Assembly: GCA_947500415.1 (NCBI GenBank)
Contig: CANMRT010000004.1
Span: 186,001 to 250,000 of the forward strand
DNA from: an uncultured Roseicyclus sp.
Lineage (GTDB): Bacteria; Pseudomonadota; Alphaproteobacteria; Rhodobacterales; Rhodobacteraceae
DNA: 64,000 nt
Direction: 5' to 3'
The translations under genes were made by a program, and so were the position numbers. Each line of letters begins with the position of its first letter. Within the stretch, counting starts at the first letter, position 1. Under the pieces are notes generated by a model. The model ran no database searches. It worked only from the letters and a program-made list of their open reading frames with translations, and was not told the DNA's origin. This document shows, one piece after another, positions 34,943 to 46,757 of this stretch.

Positions 34943-35785
34943 TTATTCAGACAGAAGCGTATCGTTGCGCAGGATGGCCGGGTCAATCTCAACCTCGGGG
35001 CGGTCGATTGTTGCGGCTTCCGTCAGCTCTTGCAGGCGAGCATCGACGCGGGCGCGGCGCAGGGTGTCTTCGATCTCGGCACCGACCTCTTCGAGCGTTG
35101 GCAGCGGCTGCTCGCGGGTTTCGTTGAGCAGGACAACGTGCCAGCCGAATTGTGTTTGGACAGGTGCGGAGACTTCGCCGGTCTCAAGACCAAAGACGGC
35201 CTCTTCGAATTCCGGGACCATCATGCCCGCGCCGAACCAGCCGAGTGCGCCGCCGTTGGGGCCCGACGGCCCGATGGAGTTCTCTGCGGCCAGTTCCGCG
35301 AAATCCGCGCCTTCGGCGAGTTGGTCGATGATGGCCTGCGCCTCTTCCTCGGTCTCAAGCAGGATGTGAGCGGCGTTGTATTCAACAACAGGCTCGGCCT
35401 CGCCATAGATGGCGTCATATTCGGCCTGAATGTCAGCCTCGGTCAGTTCGGCCATGGCGACGTCGTCCATGAACATGGCGGCGAGGAAGGCACGACGCTC
35501 ATTCTCGAGACCCAGCTGCATCTCACGGCTCAGTTCCGTTTCCTCGGCGGCTTCTGCGAGGATCTGCTGTTGGATCAACTGTTCCAACATGCCGTCGAAG
35601 AGGACTTCATCGGGCAGGGTCTGGTATTCGGCTGGCAGCATCTGGCGCATCGCGATCAGGTGGCCGACGGTGATATCTTCGCCGTTGACGGTCGCCAGAA
35701 CAGTCTCGCCGCTGACATGGCCATCGGCGTAGGCGGGGGCGGCCAGGGCAAGCGCCATCGCGCCGGACATCAGAATACGTTTCAT
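34943..35785 (-). CDS. periplasmic parvulin-type peptidyl-prolyl isomerase
   Basis: A 280-residue exported folding factor. After a signal peptide (cleaved near APAYADG) comes a SurA-N-like helical region and a rotamase domain (YNAAHILLETEEEAQAIIDQ, FAELAAENSIGPSGPNGGA, GWFGAGMMVPEFEEAVFGL, VQTQFGWHVVLLNE). Upstream codons up to 35950 are open, but MKRILMSGAM is the only sensible start. Its location next to secA, divergent, fits a role in handling secreted proteins. Confidence 0.92.
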   Translation of the reverse strand: MKRILMSGAMALALAAPAYADGHVSGETVLATVNGEDITVGHLIAMRQMLPAEYQTLPDEVLFDGMLEQLIQQQILAEAAEETELSREMQLGLENERRAFLAAMFMDDVAMAELTEADIQAEYDAIYGEAEPVVEYNAAHILLETEEEAQAIIDQLAEGADFAELAAENSIGPSGPNGGALGWFGAGMMVPEFEEAVFGLETGEVSAPVQTQFGWHVVLLNETREQPLPTLEEVGAEIEDTLRRARVDARLQELTEAATIDRPEVEIDPAILRNDTLLSE

Positions 35786-35837
35786 GGGGAAAATCCTTGT
35801 TGGGTGCGGCGGCGCGCTAACGCGGGATCGCCTTACG

Positions 35838-35865
35838 TTGACTATCATCGGGCCGACCCTTATCT
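35838..35865 (+). promoter_or_regulatory. candidate secA promoter
   Basis: TTGACT (35838-35843) and TTATCT (35860-35865) are separated by 16 bases. They lie about 140 bases upstream of secA, leaving a leader of roughly 130 bases in which no clear regulatory structure is visible. Confidence 0.5.
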
Positions 35866-36003
35866 CGCTGATGGGTTCACTTCGGGGCCTTGGCCATTGG
35901 CGGAAGATGTAGACCGCCGCGTTGGGCCGAACAACCCAAGACACCCACACGATATGTTCAGATGCGCATGGCCGCCGAGGGTGGCCTGAAAAGAGGTTGA
36001 GAT

Positions 36004-38790
<2,787 letters not shown>

Positions 38791-38809
38791 ACCAATAAGG
38801 CAAAACTGC

Positions 38810-38839
38810 GGAAACCGACGCAATCTCGCCTCGGTTTCC
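38810..38839 (+). terminator. hairpin after secA, possible terminator
   Basis: GGAAACCGA (38810-38818) pairs with TCGGTTTCC (38831-38839) around a 12-base loop. Only a short T stretch follows (ATTTT), so it may be a weak terminator or simply stabilise the 3' end. Confidence 0.45.
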
Positions 38840-38913
38840 CACATTTTCAGGCATATTAACGCCCGATTTCCACGTGATCCTACCTGCGGGTAGAAATACG
38901 TGGAGCGTGGGAC

Positions 38914-39927
38914 ATGCTTAATACTTTGGTCATCCGTGGGGCAGCCTGCGGCGTTCTTGGTGTAGGTGGTATTCTCTTTGCGATGCAGTCGGGATTGATC
39001 GGAGCGCCGAGCAATGCCCAAACTCAATTAGACATTGTTTCAGGTGAACAGACTTTGACGTCTGAATCCCGTGCGGGGCAGCCGCATTCCCTGACGCCCG
39101 ACTTGCCGGTGGTCGCCGAAACAGCAGGTGTGCGCCTTCCCATGGCAGCAGAACCTGTCGCACCCGAAGCGATGGTCGTGCCCGCCACCTTCGACAACAC
39201 CCCAGAGACGCCTGAGGGTGCGGCACCCACAACATCCGAGCTAAGCGAGCTTGGATTGCCCTGCGATGTCACATTGAACGCGACAGCGATGCCTGCAGCC
39301 ATGGTGGCATTGGATGTGATGGCCCCCTGCCGTACGAATGCTGCGGTCCAGATCATGCACTCCGGCTTGAATTTCGAGGCCGAGACCGACGCGCTTGGCC
39401 TGCTGACGATGGATATCCCCGCCTTTGAAACGCCTGCCTTCTTCTCTGTCACGTTCGAGGATGGTGTCGAAGAAACGGTTCTGGTTGGCTTGCCTGATTT
39501 GCTTGAATTCGACCGCATCGGATTGAGCTGGGAAGGCGCGATGGGGCTAGAGCTGCACGCGATGGAGTTCGGTGCAGAATTTGGCGGGGAGGGTCATGTT
39601 TGGCATGAGGCCCCCGCAAGCGTGGATGCAGCCATCTCAGGTGAAGGCGGGTTCCTGACGCAGATTGCGTCTGGCGGGACTTACGCCGAGATCTACACGC
39701 TGCCGCGCGCGACTTTGCGCGAGGGTGACAGTGTGCGTCTTTCAATTGATGCGCCGATCACAGCCTCCAATTGTTCGGCCGACGTTCTGGCCCGCACGCT
39801 ACGGACGGAAGCGGCTGAGCCGGTGGACGTGACCGAATTGACCTTCCGCGTGCCCGATTGCGATGCCATCGGCGACGTTCTGGTCTTGCAAAACCTTCTC
39901 GACGACCTGAGACTCGCCTCGAATTGA
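38914..39927 (+). CDS. uncharacterised exported protein downstream of secA
   Basis: A 337-residue protein I cannot assign to a named family. It has an N-terminal hydrophobic segment (VIRGAACGVLGVGGILFAMQSGLIG), a Pro/Ala/Glu-rich linker (residues about 40-110), and a C-terminal beta-rich region with cysteines in GLPCDVTLNAT, VMAPCRTNA, ITASNCSADV and VPDCDAIGD. Related Rhodobacteraceae entries are, as I recall, labelled "translocase", probably from position next to secA alone. The next gene starts 21 bases on, so the pair is likely one transcript. Confidence 0.75.
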   Translation: MLNTLVIRGAACGVLGVGGILFAMQSGLIGAPSNAQTQLDIVSGEQTLTSESRAGQPHSLTPDLPVVAETAGVRLPMAAEPVAPEAMVVPATFDNTPETPEGAAPTTSELSELGLPCDVTLNATAMPAAMVALDVMAPCRTNAAVQIMHSGLNFEAETDALGLLTMDIPAFETPAFFSVTFEDGVEETVLVGLPDLLEFDRIGLSWEGAMGLELHAMEFGAEFGGEGHVWHEAPASVDAAISGEGGFLTQIASGGTYAEIYTLPRATLREGDSVRLSIDAPITASNCSADVLARTLRTEAAEPVDVTELTFRVPDCDAIGDVLVLQNLLDDLRLASN

Positions 39928-39948
39928 GGCCAGTTCACGGGATGTCCC

Positions 39949-41496
39949 ATGGGATACCGGATCGGGGCGGCCATCGGGGCCGCCCTTTCCTTTTTTGCCA
40001 CCGCCGCTTTGGCACAGGATGTGGAGTTGCGCTCGCTCGACGGCACGGTCGAGCTTGAAGGCAACCTGATTTCCTATGACGGGGCGTTCTACCGGTTGGA
40101 CACCGTATACGGCGCGTTGACGGTCGCGGCGGACGGCGTGTCTTGCGCCGGGCCCGGCTGCCCGGATCTGGCAACATTTGTGGCAGAGGCGCGCATCGCC
40201 GGGGCCGCGACCGTAGCAGAGGGGCTTTTGCCCGCGCTGTTGGAGGCCTTTGCCGAGAGCCGCGGGATGACGTTGCAGATTGAGGCGGAAGAGCCTGCGA
40301 CCTACGTGCTGACCCGCGAAGACAGCGCACCTGCCGCGCGGTTCACGGTGGCCCCGGGGACGACCGACGATGGATTTTTGGCGCTGTTGAACGGTGAGGC
40401 AGACATCGCGCTAGCCTTGCGGGAACCTTCGGTGGCTGAGCTACGCGCGGCGGAGACTGCCAGCCCGGATGATCCGCCATTGGACGACCGCGTGCGCGTT
40501 CTGGCGCTGGATGCTTTGGTGCCTGTGGTTTCGCCCGAGAACCCGGTGGATGCTTTGACCTTGCCACAGATTGCGCAGGTTTTTTCGGGCGAAGTTGACA
40601 ATTGGCAGGACCTGGGCGGCCCGGACGCGCCCATCGCGCTCCACTTGTTGTCACCCGGTCTTGGCCTGTCGCAGGCTTTTTCAGCTCGCGTCTTGTTGCC
40701 ATCTGAGGCGGGGTTGTCGGCCCAGATCGAGCGTCACAGAAGCGCGGAGGCATTGGCGGAAGCGGTGGCGTCGGATGCTTATGCGGTCGGGATCACAGCG
40801 CGGTCCGGTATCGGAGGCGCGCTTGCCCTGCCGCTTTCAGGGGCTTGTGGATTTGCGCAAAGCGCCACCGGCGATGCAGTGAAGGCCGAGGATTACCCGC
40901 TGACCGCACCGGTTTACATGTATCTTGCCCCACGCCGCCTGCCGCTGTTGGTACGGCAATTCCTGGCTTTCACGGAAACCGAGGAGGCCGAGCGGCGGGT
41001 GCGGGAGGCGGGTTTCGTGGATCAGCTTCTGACGCGTACGCCGATGGCCTTGCAGGGAGAACGGTTGGCCAATGCGATCCGGTCCGGCGGAGAGGACGTG
41101 GAACTGGCAGCGCTTCAGCGCATGATTGAGGTGCTCGGGCAGGCGGAGCGGCTGTCGACCACATTGCGATTCAATCCCGGCGGTGTGGAGTTGGACATCC
41201 AATCACGCGCCTCCATCGCGCGGCTGGCCATGGCGGTGGAACGCGGCACCTTTGACGGGCGGCGTCTTATCTTCGCCGGGTTTTCGGATGGAGACGGGCC
41301 CTCCACAGTGAATGAACGCCTGTCGCTGCGCCGTGCGGGGGTTGTGCAGGATGCGTTTCTGGCGGCCTCGGGTGCCGCTGCCCCGGACAGGGTGGATTTG
41401 CTGACCGTCGGGTTCGGAGAGGCGATGCCGATGGCCTGTGACGACACGGATTGGGGCCGCGCCGTGAATCGACGGGTCGAGGTTTGGCTCGACTAG
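39949..41496 (+). CDS. fusion of a PstS-like binding domain with a C-terminal OmpA domain
   Basis: A 515-residue exported protein. After a signal peptide (cleaved near ALAQD) comes a short beta region with a Cys pair (SCAGPGCPD), then a type II periplasmic-binding domain similar to PstS (residues about 85-360: LRVLAL-like DDRVRVLALDALVPVVSPEN, LTLPQIAQVFSGEVDNWQDLGG, APVYMYLAPRRLP) and a C-terminal OmpA-like peptidoglycan-binding domain (LIFAGFSDGDGPSTVNERLS, LRRAGVVQDAF, NRRVEVWLD). This would tether a ligand-binding domain to the cell wall. Ligand unknown, phosphate only by resemblance. Confidence 0.83.
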   Translation: MGYRIGAAIGAALSFFATAALAQDVELRSLDGTVELEGNLISYDGAFYRLDTVYGALTVAADGVSCAGPGCPDLATFVAEARIAGAATVAEGLLPALLEAFAESRGMTLQIEAEEPATYVLTREDSAPAARFTVAPGTTDDGFLALLNGEADIALALREPSVAELRAAETASPDDPPLDDRVRVLALDALVPVVSPENPVDALTLPQIAQVFSGEVDNWQDLGGPDAPIALHLLSPGLGLSQAFSARVLLPSEAGLSAQIERHRSAEALAEAVASDAYAVGITARSGIGGALALPLSGACGFAQSATGDAVKAEDYPLTAPVYMYLAPRRLPLLVRQFLAFTETEEAERRVREAGFVDQLLTRTPMALQGERLANAIRSGGEDVELAALQRMIEVLGQAERLSTTLRFNPGGVELDIQSRASIARLAMAVERGTFDGRRLIFAGFSDGDGPSTVNERLSLRRAGVVQDAFLAASGAAAPDRVDLLTVGFGEAMPMACDDTDWGRAVNRRVEVWLD

Positions 41497-41541
41497 TGGT
41501 TCCGCCCCCAGCAACGGGGACCTTTGGCGAAGACGCCTAGG

Positions 41542-42312
41542 TCAGAGGTAGCCTTCGGAACGGAAGCTGAGCTCGCGGGCTTTCCCGATCACAAGATGGT
41601 CGTGGATCGCGATGTTGAAGATTTGGGCTGCATCGCGGATGGCGAAGGTCATCTCCACATCCGCCTCGCTCGGGGTGGGATCGCCGGAGGGGTGATTGTG
41701 GACAAGGATCATCGCAGTGGCGTTGAGTTCCAGCGCGCGTTTGACGACTTCGCGGGGGTAGACGGGGACGTGATCGACAGTGCCCTCAGCCTGCGCCTCA
41801 TCCGCGATCAGCACGTTCTTGCGGTCGAGATAGAGGACACGGAATTGTTCGATGTCGCGGTGCGCCATGGCGGTTTGGCAATATTCCAGCAGCGCGTCCC
41901 ATGAGCTTAGGATCGGCTTCTGCATCACCTTGGCGCGCGCCATGCGGTGGCCCATCGCCTCCATCAGTTTCAGTTGGAAAACGACCTTGTCGCCAACGCC
42001 GTCCACCTCTTTCAGGCGCGCTTCGGGGGCGGCGAGAACATGGTTGATGTCACCGAACCGGGCGAGGAGGCGTTTGGCAAGTGGCTTAGTGTCGCCACGC
42101 AGGATCGCACCATAGAGAACCATTTCCAGCAGTTCATAATCCGGCACGGCATCCGCGCCGCCTTCGGAAAAGCGCGCGCGCAGGCGGTCACGGTGTTTGA
42201 GGCGATGGTCTTCCGCGCCTTTGGAGGGGCCTGCGGCGGCTTTGCGGGCGGGCTTGGCCTGCAAAAAGCGTGGCGAGGCTTCATCGAATGAAAAGGCGGG
42301 TTGGTCGGACAT
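41542..42312 (-). CDS. radC: RadC family JAB-domain protein
   Basis: A 256-residue RadC protein: N-terminal helix-hairpin-helix-like region (DYELLEMVLYGAILRGDTKP, LARFGDINHVLAAPEARL) and a C-terminal JAB/MPN domain with the metal motif HNHPSGDPTPSEADVEMT. The name "DNA repair protein" is historical; the activity is not established. MSDQPAFSFDE at 42312 is chosen because the codons upstream to 42546 lie inside the neighbouring gene. Confidence 0.93.
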   Translation of the reverse strand: MSDQPAFSFDEASPRFLQAKPARKAAAGPSKGAEDHRLKHRDRLRARFSEGGADAVPDYELLEMVLYGAILRGDTKPLAKRLLARFGDINHVLAAPEARLKEVDGVGDKVVFQLKLMEAMGHRMARAKVMQKPILSSWDALLEYCQTAMAHRDIEQFRVLYLDRKNVLIADEAQAEGTVDHVPVYPREVVKRALELNATAMILVHNHPSGDPTPSEADVEMTFAIRDAAQIFNIAIHDHLVIGKARELSFRSEGYL

Positions 42313-42346
42313 GGGCCAAACCTGCCGCGAAATGGTTAACGAAGCG

Positions 42347-43513
42347 TTATTCGCCCGGTGGCGGTGCGGGGTCGCGACGGAATTTCGAGGAGAACGGATA
42401 CATGAACTGCTTCCAATACCCGCGCGGAACGGTGTCGCCGACGACGCCGTATTGCTCGGGCCATTCCCCCTTTTCGGGCAGATGGTGGGTGCCGAACAAC
42501 CAATCGTAGATCGGGAAGTGGCTGGAATAATTGATGTCGATCGCATCGCGGTCGGACCCGTGGTGCCAATGGTGGAAGCGCGGCGTGACGATGAAACGTT
42601 CCAGAAAGCCCATCTTCCAACCGATATTGGCGTGGATGAAGCTGGACGAGAAATAGACGATCAGCAGGTAGGCCTGGATCGCCTCGGGCATGAAGCCAAG
42701 CGTGAACATTGGCACGGCGGTGAGGCTGCGCAGAATCGCGATTTCGATGAAATGCATCCGCGCGCCAGCGAGCCAATCCATCTTTTTGGTGGAATGGTGG
42801 ATGGCGTGGAAATTCCACAGAAACGGGAAGGTGTGGAACGCGCGGTGGACCCAATATTGCACGAAGTCCGTGGCGGCCATGATGACAAGGACCTGCACCC
42901 AGAAGGGCATGGAGGCGATCCAGGCGCGCGTGGCGTCGAGGTCGATATTGGCGTTCACGAAATTAGCCGGGGCCAGTGTGATGAAGCCCAGGATCTGCAC
43001 GAACATGGAGGAGACGAGGTAGTAGAACATGTCTTCCTGCCATTCGGGGCGGAAGACGGTTTGTTCAGATCGTGCCGGGAAGAAGCGTTCGAGGGGCACG
43101 AAAAGGAAGCCCACAACCAGCACGTTGATAATGAAATAGTCGAGTCCGAAGTAGAGGCTTTGGGGCGGCGCGCCTGCGGTGTCAGGTTGGGTGGTGGCCA
43201 TGAGGCTGGCAACGACCGTGATCGCCAGCGCGGCCCAGCCCAGCGACTTGCGGCGGCCGATGATGAGCGACAGAAGAGCCAACGCATAGCCTGACAGAAG
43301 CAGGAAGCGCATCACAACGGTCATTACACCATTGCCATGGACGAAGGCGATTTCGGGATAGCTGAAGGTTTCGGGATACCACCGCAAAAGCACGATCAGC
43401 AGGCCCGCGAGGCCCGCCAAAAGCGCCAGAGACCCGCTGAGCCAACCCGACCCAAGCGGACGCTCGGAGCGGGGGGTTTCAAGGTGGGTCAGGACCGATC
43501 GAAGAAAGCTCAT
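42347..43513 (-). CDS. sterol desaturase / fatty acid hydroxylase family membrane protein
   Basis: A 388-residue di-iron membrane enzyme. The histidine boxes are WVHRAFH, FHAIHHSTKKMDW and RFHHWHHGSD, with a further His in RMHFIE. About seven hydrophobic segments are visible, more than the minimal family because of an N-terminal extension (LLAGLAGLLIVLLRWYPETF, LLLSGYALALLSLII). It would hydroxylate or desaturate a lipid in the inner membrane; the substrate is unknown. Transcribed alone, 34 bases upstream of radC. Confidence 0.87.
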   Translation of the reverse strand: MSFLRSVLTHLETPRSERPLGSGWLSGSLALLAGLAGLLIVLLRWYPETFSYPEIAFVHGNGVMTVVMRFLLLSGYALALLSLIIGRRKSLGWAALAITVVASLMATTQPDTAGAPPQSLYFGLDYFIINVLVVGFLFVPLERFFPARSEQTVFRPEWQEDMFYYLVSSMFVQILGFITLAPANFVNANIDLDATRAWIASMPFWVQVLVIMAATDFVQYWVHRAFHTFPFLWNFHAIHHSTKKMDWLAGARMHFIEIAILRSLTAVPMFTLGFMPEAIQAYLLIVYFSSSFIHANIGWKMGFLERFIVTPRFHHWHHGSDRDAIDINYSSHFPIYDWLFGTHHLPEKGEWPEQYGVVGDTVPRGYWKQFMYPFSSKFRRDPAPPPGE

Positions 43514-43606
43514 GCCAAACGCCTAGCGGTGTCGTTTGACCAATTTATGGCTGACTTTCCGGTGCCTCAGAAGAGGGCGCGTGGTGCACGCTCCTTTTCT
43601 GTTGCC

Positions 43607-44299
43607 TTAGCGATACTCAAACTCCGTCAGGATACGACCAGAGGTCGTTGCAGCAAGGGTATCGCCATCGCGAACAGGGATGACATCAAGGTTGATCTGC
43701 GTCAGCGCCAGAAGGCTTTCAGGCTGATCGGGATGCGGAAGGATCACGGCGCGGACCATCATTTGATCGTCATATTCCGCGTCGTAGTAGGTGCCAATGA
43801 GTTGCACAGCGTTGGGGACAGTGCCCAGCTCGATCTGTTCGACCGTCAAAATGCGTGCCTCTGGCGCGTTGGCAAAGTTAGCCGCCCAGAAGTCATTCTC
43901 CAGCAAGCCCGCAGCGACGCGTACGCGCGCCTGCGATGGATCGGATTCTTCCGCTAGCAAAGGGATTGTGGCATCGGTCATTTGCATCGATTCCAGGAAA
44001 AACGCGCCGAAATTGCCCGTGGGTTCGCTTACGAAGGAAAAGCCTACAAACGCACCCCCATCGGGAAGCAGCGTGGTCTGAACCTCAATTCCGCTGCGGC
44101 GTGGGACGCTCAGCCGGAAGTCGACGGGCACTTCGACGCCATGCTCCGAGGCGAAATCATCGTCGAAAGTGTAGGTGTCGGAGAGGGTGAAATTCGACGG
44201 CTCAAAATAGGCCTCGCCAAGGATGTCCGGCACAGGCTCGGATTGGGCGAAAGCTGGGCCGGCCAGAAAAAGGCCGACAGCAAGGGGAATAAGACGCAT
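43607..44299 (-). CDS. uncharacterised exported protein
   Basis: A 230-residue protein with a clear signal peptide (MRLIPLAVGLFLAGPAFAQ) and a beta-rich mature part (FRLSVPRRSGIEVQTTLLPD, GGAFVGFSFVSEPTGNFG, RILTVEQIELGTVPNAVQLI). No lipobox and no membrane segment other than the signal. I know no function. It stands alone between the hydroxylase and map genes on the same strand. Confidence 0.75.
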   Translation of the reverse strand: MRLIPLAVGLFLAGPAFAQSEPVPDILGEAYFEPSNFTLSDTYTFDDDFASEHGVEVPVDFRLSVPRRSGIEVQTTLLPDGGAFVGFSFVSEPTGNFGAFFLESMQMTDATIPLLAEESDPSQARVRVAAGLLENDFWAANFANAPEARILTVEQIELGTVPNAVQLIGTYYDAEYDDQMMVRAVILPHPDQPESLLALTQINLDVIPVRDGDTLAATTSGRILTEFEYR

Positions 44300-44378
44300 G
44301 AAGGGGGGCTCCGTTAAAGTGCCGGAGTAGGCTAGTCGGAAAGCATCCTAGCGGTCAAAGGCGGGAATCCCGCAGCGA

Positions 44379-45188
44379 TCAGGCCCAGGTTGGGTGGAAT
44401 TTACCCGCGGGTGATAGCGTGAAGATCTCTGCGCCATCCGCCGTCACGCCGATGGAATGCTCAAACTGAGCGCTCAGGCTTTTGTCGCGGGTCACAGCGG
44501 TCCAGTCATCGGAGAGGACTTTTGTTTCTGGCCGACCGAGGTTCACCATCGGCTCGATTGTGAAAAACATGCCCTCTTCCAACACAGGACCCGTGCCGGG
44601 GCGACCGTAGTGCAGGACGTTGGGCGGGGCGTGGAACACCTGACCCAAACCATGACCGCAGAAATCGCGGACAACCGACATGCGCTTGGATTCGACGAAG
44701 GACTGGATCGCATAGCCGATATCGCCAAAGGTCTTGCCCGGCTTCACGGCCTCGATGCCCTTGAAGAGCGCATCATGGGTCACCTGGATCAACCGCTCCG
44801 CCTTACGGGGGAGGTTGCCTGCGACGAACATTCGAGAGGTGTCGCCGAACCAGCCATCAACGATGACGGTGACGTCGATGTTCACGATGTCCCCGTCCTT
44901 AAGTTTCTTTTCGCTGGGGATGCCGTGGCAAACGACGTGGTTGATACTGATGCAGGACGCATGTTGGTAGCCGCGATAACCAATGGTCGCGGAGGTCGCT
45001 TCAGCCTCATTCACCCAGGCTTCGATCTGCGCGTCCAGCGCACCCGTCGTAACGCCCGGTACAACCAAAGGGGCCACACGATCCAGAATGTCAGCCGCAA
45101 GCGCCCCCGCCCGGTGCATCCCGGCGAAGTCGGCGTCTTGGTGAATGCGGATGCCGTCTTTCGTGAGTCGGCCTGTGAAATCGTCCAC
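44379..45188 (-). CDS. map: methionine aminopeptidase, type I
   Basis: A 269-residue enzyme that removes the initiator methionine. Metal ligands are visible in VNIDVTVIVDGWFGDTSRMF (two Asp), CGHGLGQVFH (His), MFFTIEPMVNLG (Glu) and AQFEHSIGVT (Glu). SINHVVCHGIPSEKKLKDGD is the substrate-binding region. Length fits type Ia. It lies downstream of sfsA on the same strand with 66 bases between. Confidence 0.95.
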   Translation of the reverse strand: MDDFTGRLTKDGIRIHQDADFAGMHRAGALAADILDRVAPLVVPGVTTGALDAQIEAWVNEAEATSATIGYRGYQHASCISINHVVCHGIPSEKKLKDGDIVNIDVTVIVDGWFGDTSRMFVAGNLPRKAERLIQVTHDALFKGIEAVKPGKTFGDIGYAIQSFVESKRMSVVRDFCGHGLGQVFHAPPNVLHYGRPGTGPVLEEGMFFTIEPMVNLGRPETKVLSDDWTAVTRDKSLSAQFEHSIGVTADGAEIFTLSPAGKFHPTWA

Positions 45189-45254
45189 GGGGAATCTCCG
45201 GTGTTGCGACAGGCGTAATTTAGGGCGTCAGAGAGCGAATTGCCAGTGACGCCC

Positions 45255-45980
45255 CTATGACATCGACTGGGGGTTAGGGTCGACCGGAATTGGCCCCGTT
45301 AGTACGATTCCTTCCGGTGAAATCTCGGTGCCGTGACAGATCACTTCGACACCAGCATCGCGCGCAATGTCGAAGGCTCTGGCATATGAGGGATCCAGAT
45401 CGGGCGCGAGGCGGAAGCGGGTGCAGTCGGTGCGCTGCACGACGTAAAGCATCACGGCGCGGCCCCCGGATTGGGCGATGGCGGTCAGCTCTCGCAGATG
45501 CTTGGCCCCGCGTTCGGTCACACAATCAGGGAACTCGGCCCAATCACCTTCGCGGCGAAGGTGGCAATTCTTGACCTCGACATAAGCATCCGGACGGCCC
45601 GGCTCGGACAGCAGGAAGTCGATGCGGCTGTTTTCCGAACCGTATCGCTGTTCAGGTTTTGTCTCTGAATAGCCTGTTAGAGCCTGAATCTGACCCTCAG
45701 CAAGCGCGTCTTTCACCAATCGGTTTGGTAGGCCCGCATCGATGCCCGCGAACTGGCCGTCGGGAAGCTCAACCAACCGCCAGCCATAGTTCAGCTTCTT
45801 CTTCGGATCATCATTGGGCAGCAGCCAAATCCGCGCGCCGTCATCCTTCAGGCCCAGCATCGCGCCGGGGTTTGGGCAGTGGGCCGTCACTTCCGTCCCA
45901 TCCTCAAGCACAACATCGGCGAGGAAGCGTTTGTAGCGGCGGATCAGCCGGGCGGGGACAAGTGGGGTTGGAAAGAGCAT
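45255..45980 (-). CDS. sfsA: SfsA family DNA/RNA nuclease
   Basis: A 241-residue SfsA protein: OB-like N-terminal domain (LIRRYKRFLADVVLEDGTEV, AHCPNPGAMLGL) and a PD-(D/E)xK-like C-terminal domain (SRIDFLL, PDAYVEVKNCHLRREGDWAEF, VVQRTDCTRFRLAPDLDPSY). SfsA was named for sugar fermentation stimulation in E. coli and later described as a nuclease; its role in the cell is not settled. MLFPTPLVPARL at 45980 is the family start, although the frame is open to 46466. Divergent from the CinA-like gene. Confidence 0.93.
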   Translation of the reverse strand: MLFPTPLVPARLIRRYKRFLADVVLEDGTEVTAHCPNPGAMLGLKDDGARIWLLPNDDPKKKLNYGWRLVELPDGQFAGIDAGLPNRLVKDALAEGQIQALTGYSETKPEQRYGSENSRIDFLLSEPGRPDAYVEVKNCHLRREGDWAEFPDCVTERGAKHLRELTAIAQSGGRAVMLYVVQRTDCTRFRLAPDLDPSYARAFDIARDAGVEVICHGTEISPEGIVLTGPIPVDPNPQSMS

Positions 45981-46028
45981 GGGGTGCGACCTATACCGTG
46001 CAAGGCCGCTATCCAAGGACTTGTCACC

Positions 46029-46757
46029 ATGCCGAACCCCACCGCCGCCATGCTTGTCATCGGGGACGAGATCCTTTCGGGCCGCACCCGCGACAGCAAC
46101 ATGAACCATCTGGCAAAAGCGCTGACCGAGCATGGCATCGCCCTGCAGGAAGCGCGGATGATCAGCGACGACCATGGGGTGATCGTGCGCCATGTGCAGG
46201 AGATGGCTGACGCTTATGACCATGTGTTCACGTCGGGCGGGATTGGGCCAACCCATGATGACATCACCGCGGAGGCTGTGGCCGATGCGATGGGAGCGGC
46301 CTGCGGTGTGCGCGACGATGCGCGCGCAATCCTTCAAGCCCACTATGATCGGCAGGGACAAAAGTTGAACGAGGCGCGCCTGCGCATGGCGCGTATCCCG
46401 GACGGGGCCGCTTTGATCGACAATCCGGTCAGCGCGGCACCGGGCTTCACCCTTGGCAACGTGCATGTCATGGCGGGGGTACCGACGATCTTTGAGGCGA
46501 TGCTAACAGGGCTGTTGCCGACGCTGACAGGCGGCGCGCCGATGGTGTCGCAAAGCCTGCGTGTCGATCGCGGTGAAGGCGACATCGCGGCCCCCCTGGG
46601 CGCATTGGCGGAGGAGAATCCAGAGGTTTCCATCGGGTCTTACCCGTTTCAGCGGGACGGCAAATATGGCTCTAACGTGGTGGTTCGGGCCCAGGATGGC
46701 GCGGCAGTATCGCGGGTCATGGCAGAGCTGACCAAACTGTTCCCCGAGGCCAAATGA
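46029..46757 (+). CDS. molybdopterin-binding (CinA/MoaB-type) domain protein
   Basis: A 242-residue protein with the MoCF-binding fold found at the N-terminus of CinA: AAMLVIGDEILSGRTRDSN, HVFTSGGIGPTHDDITAEAV and NPVSAAPGFTLGNVHVMAGV. It has no CinA C-terminal deamidase domain, so nicotinamide-nucleotide deamidation should not be inferred; the N-terminal module in relatives hydrolyses ADP-ribose. It is followed by a GNAT gene with a four-base overlap, and its start is 48 bases from the divergent sfsA start. Confidence 0.9.
   Translation: MPNPTAAMLVIGDEILSGRTRDSNMNHLAKALTEHGIALQEARMISDDHGVIVRHVQEMADAYDHVFTSGGIGPTHDDITAEAVADAMGAACGVRDDARAILQAHYDRQGQKLNEARLRMARIPDGAALIDNPVSAAPGFTLGNVHVMAGVPTIFEAMLTGLLPTLTGGAPMVSQSLRVDRGEGDIAAPLGALAEENPEVSIGSYPFQRDGKYGSNVVVRAQDGAAVSRVMAELTKLFPEAK

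Noticed and set aside
42197-43294. 365-codon plus-strand open frame
   Set aside because: It is antisense to the histidine-box hydroxylase, which has all catalytic motifs; the frame shows only low-complexity charged sequence.
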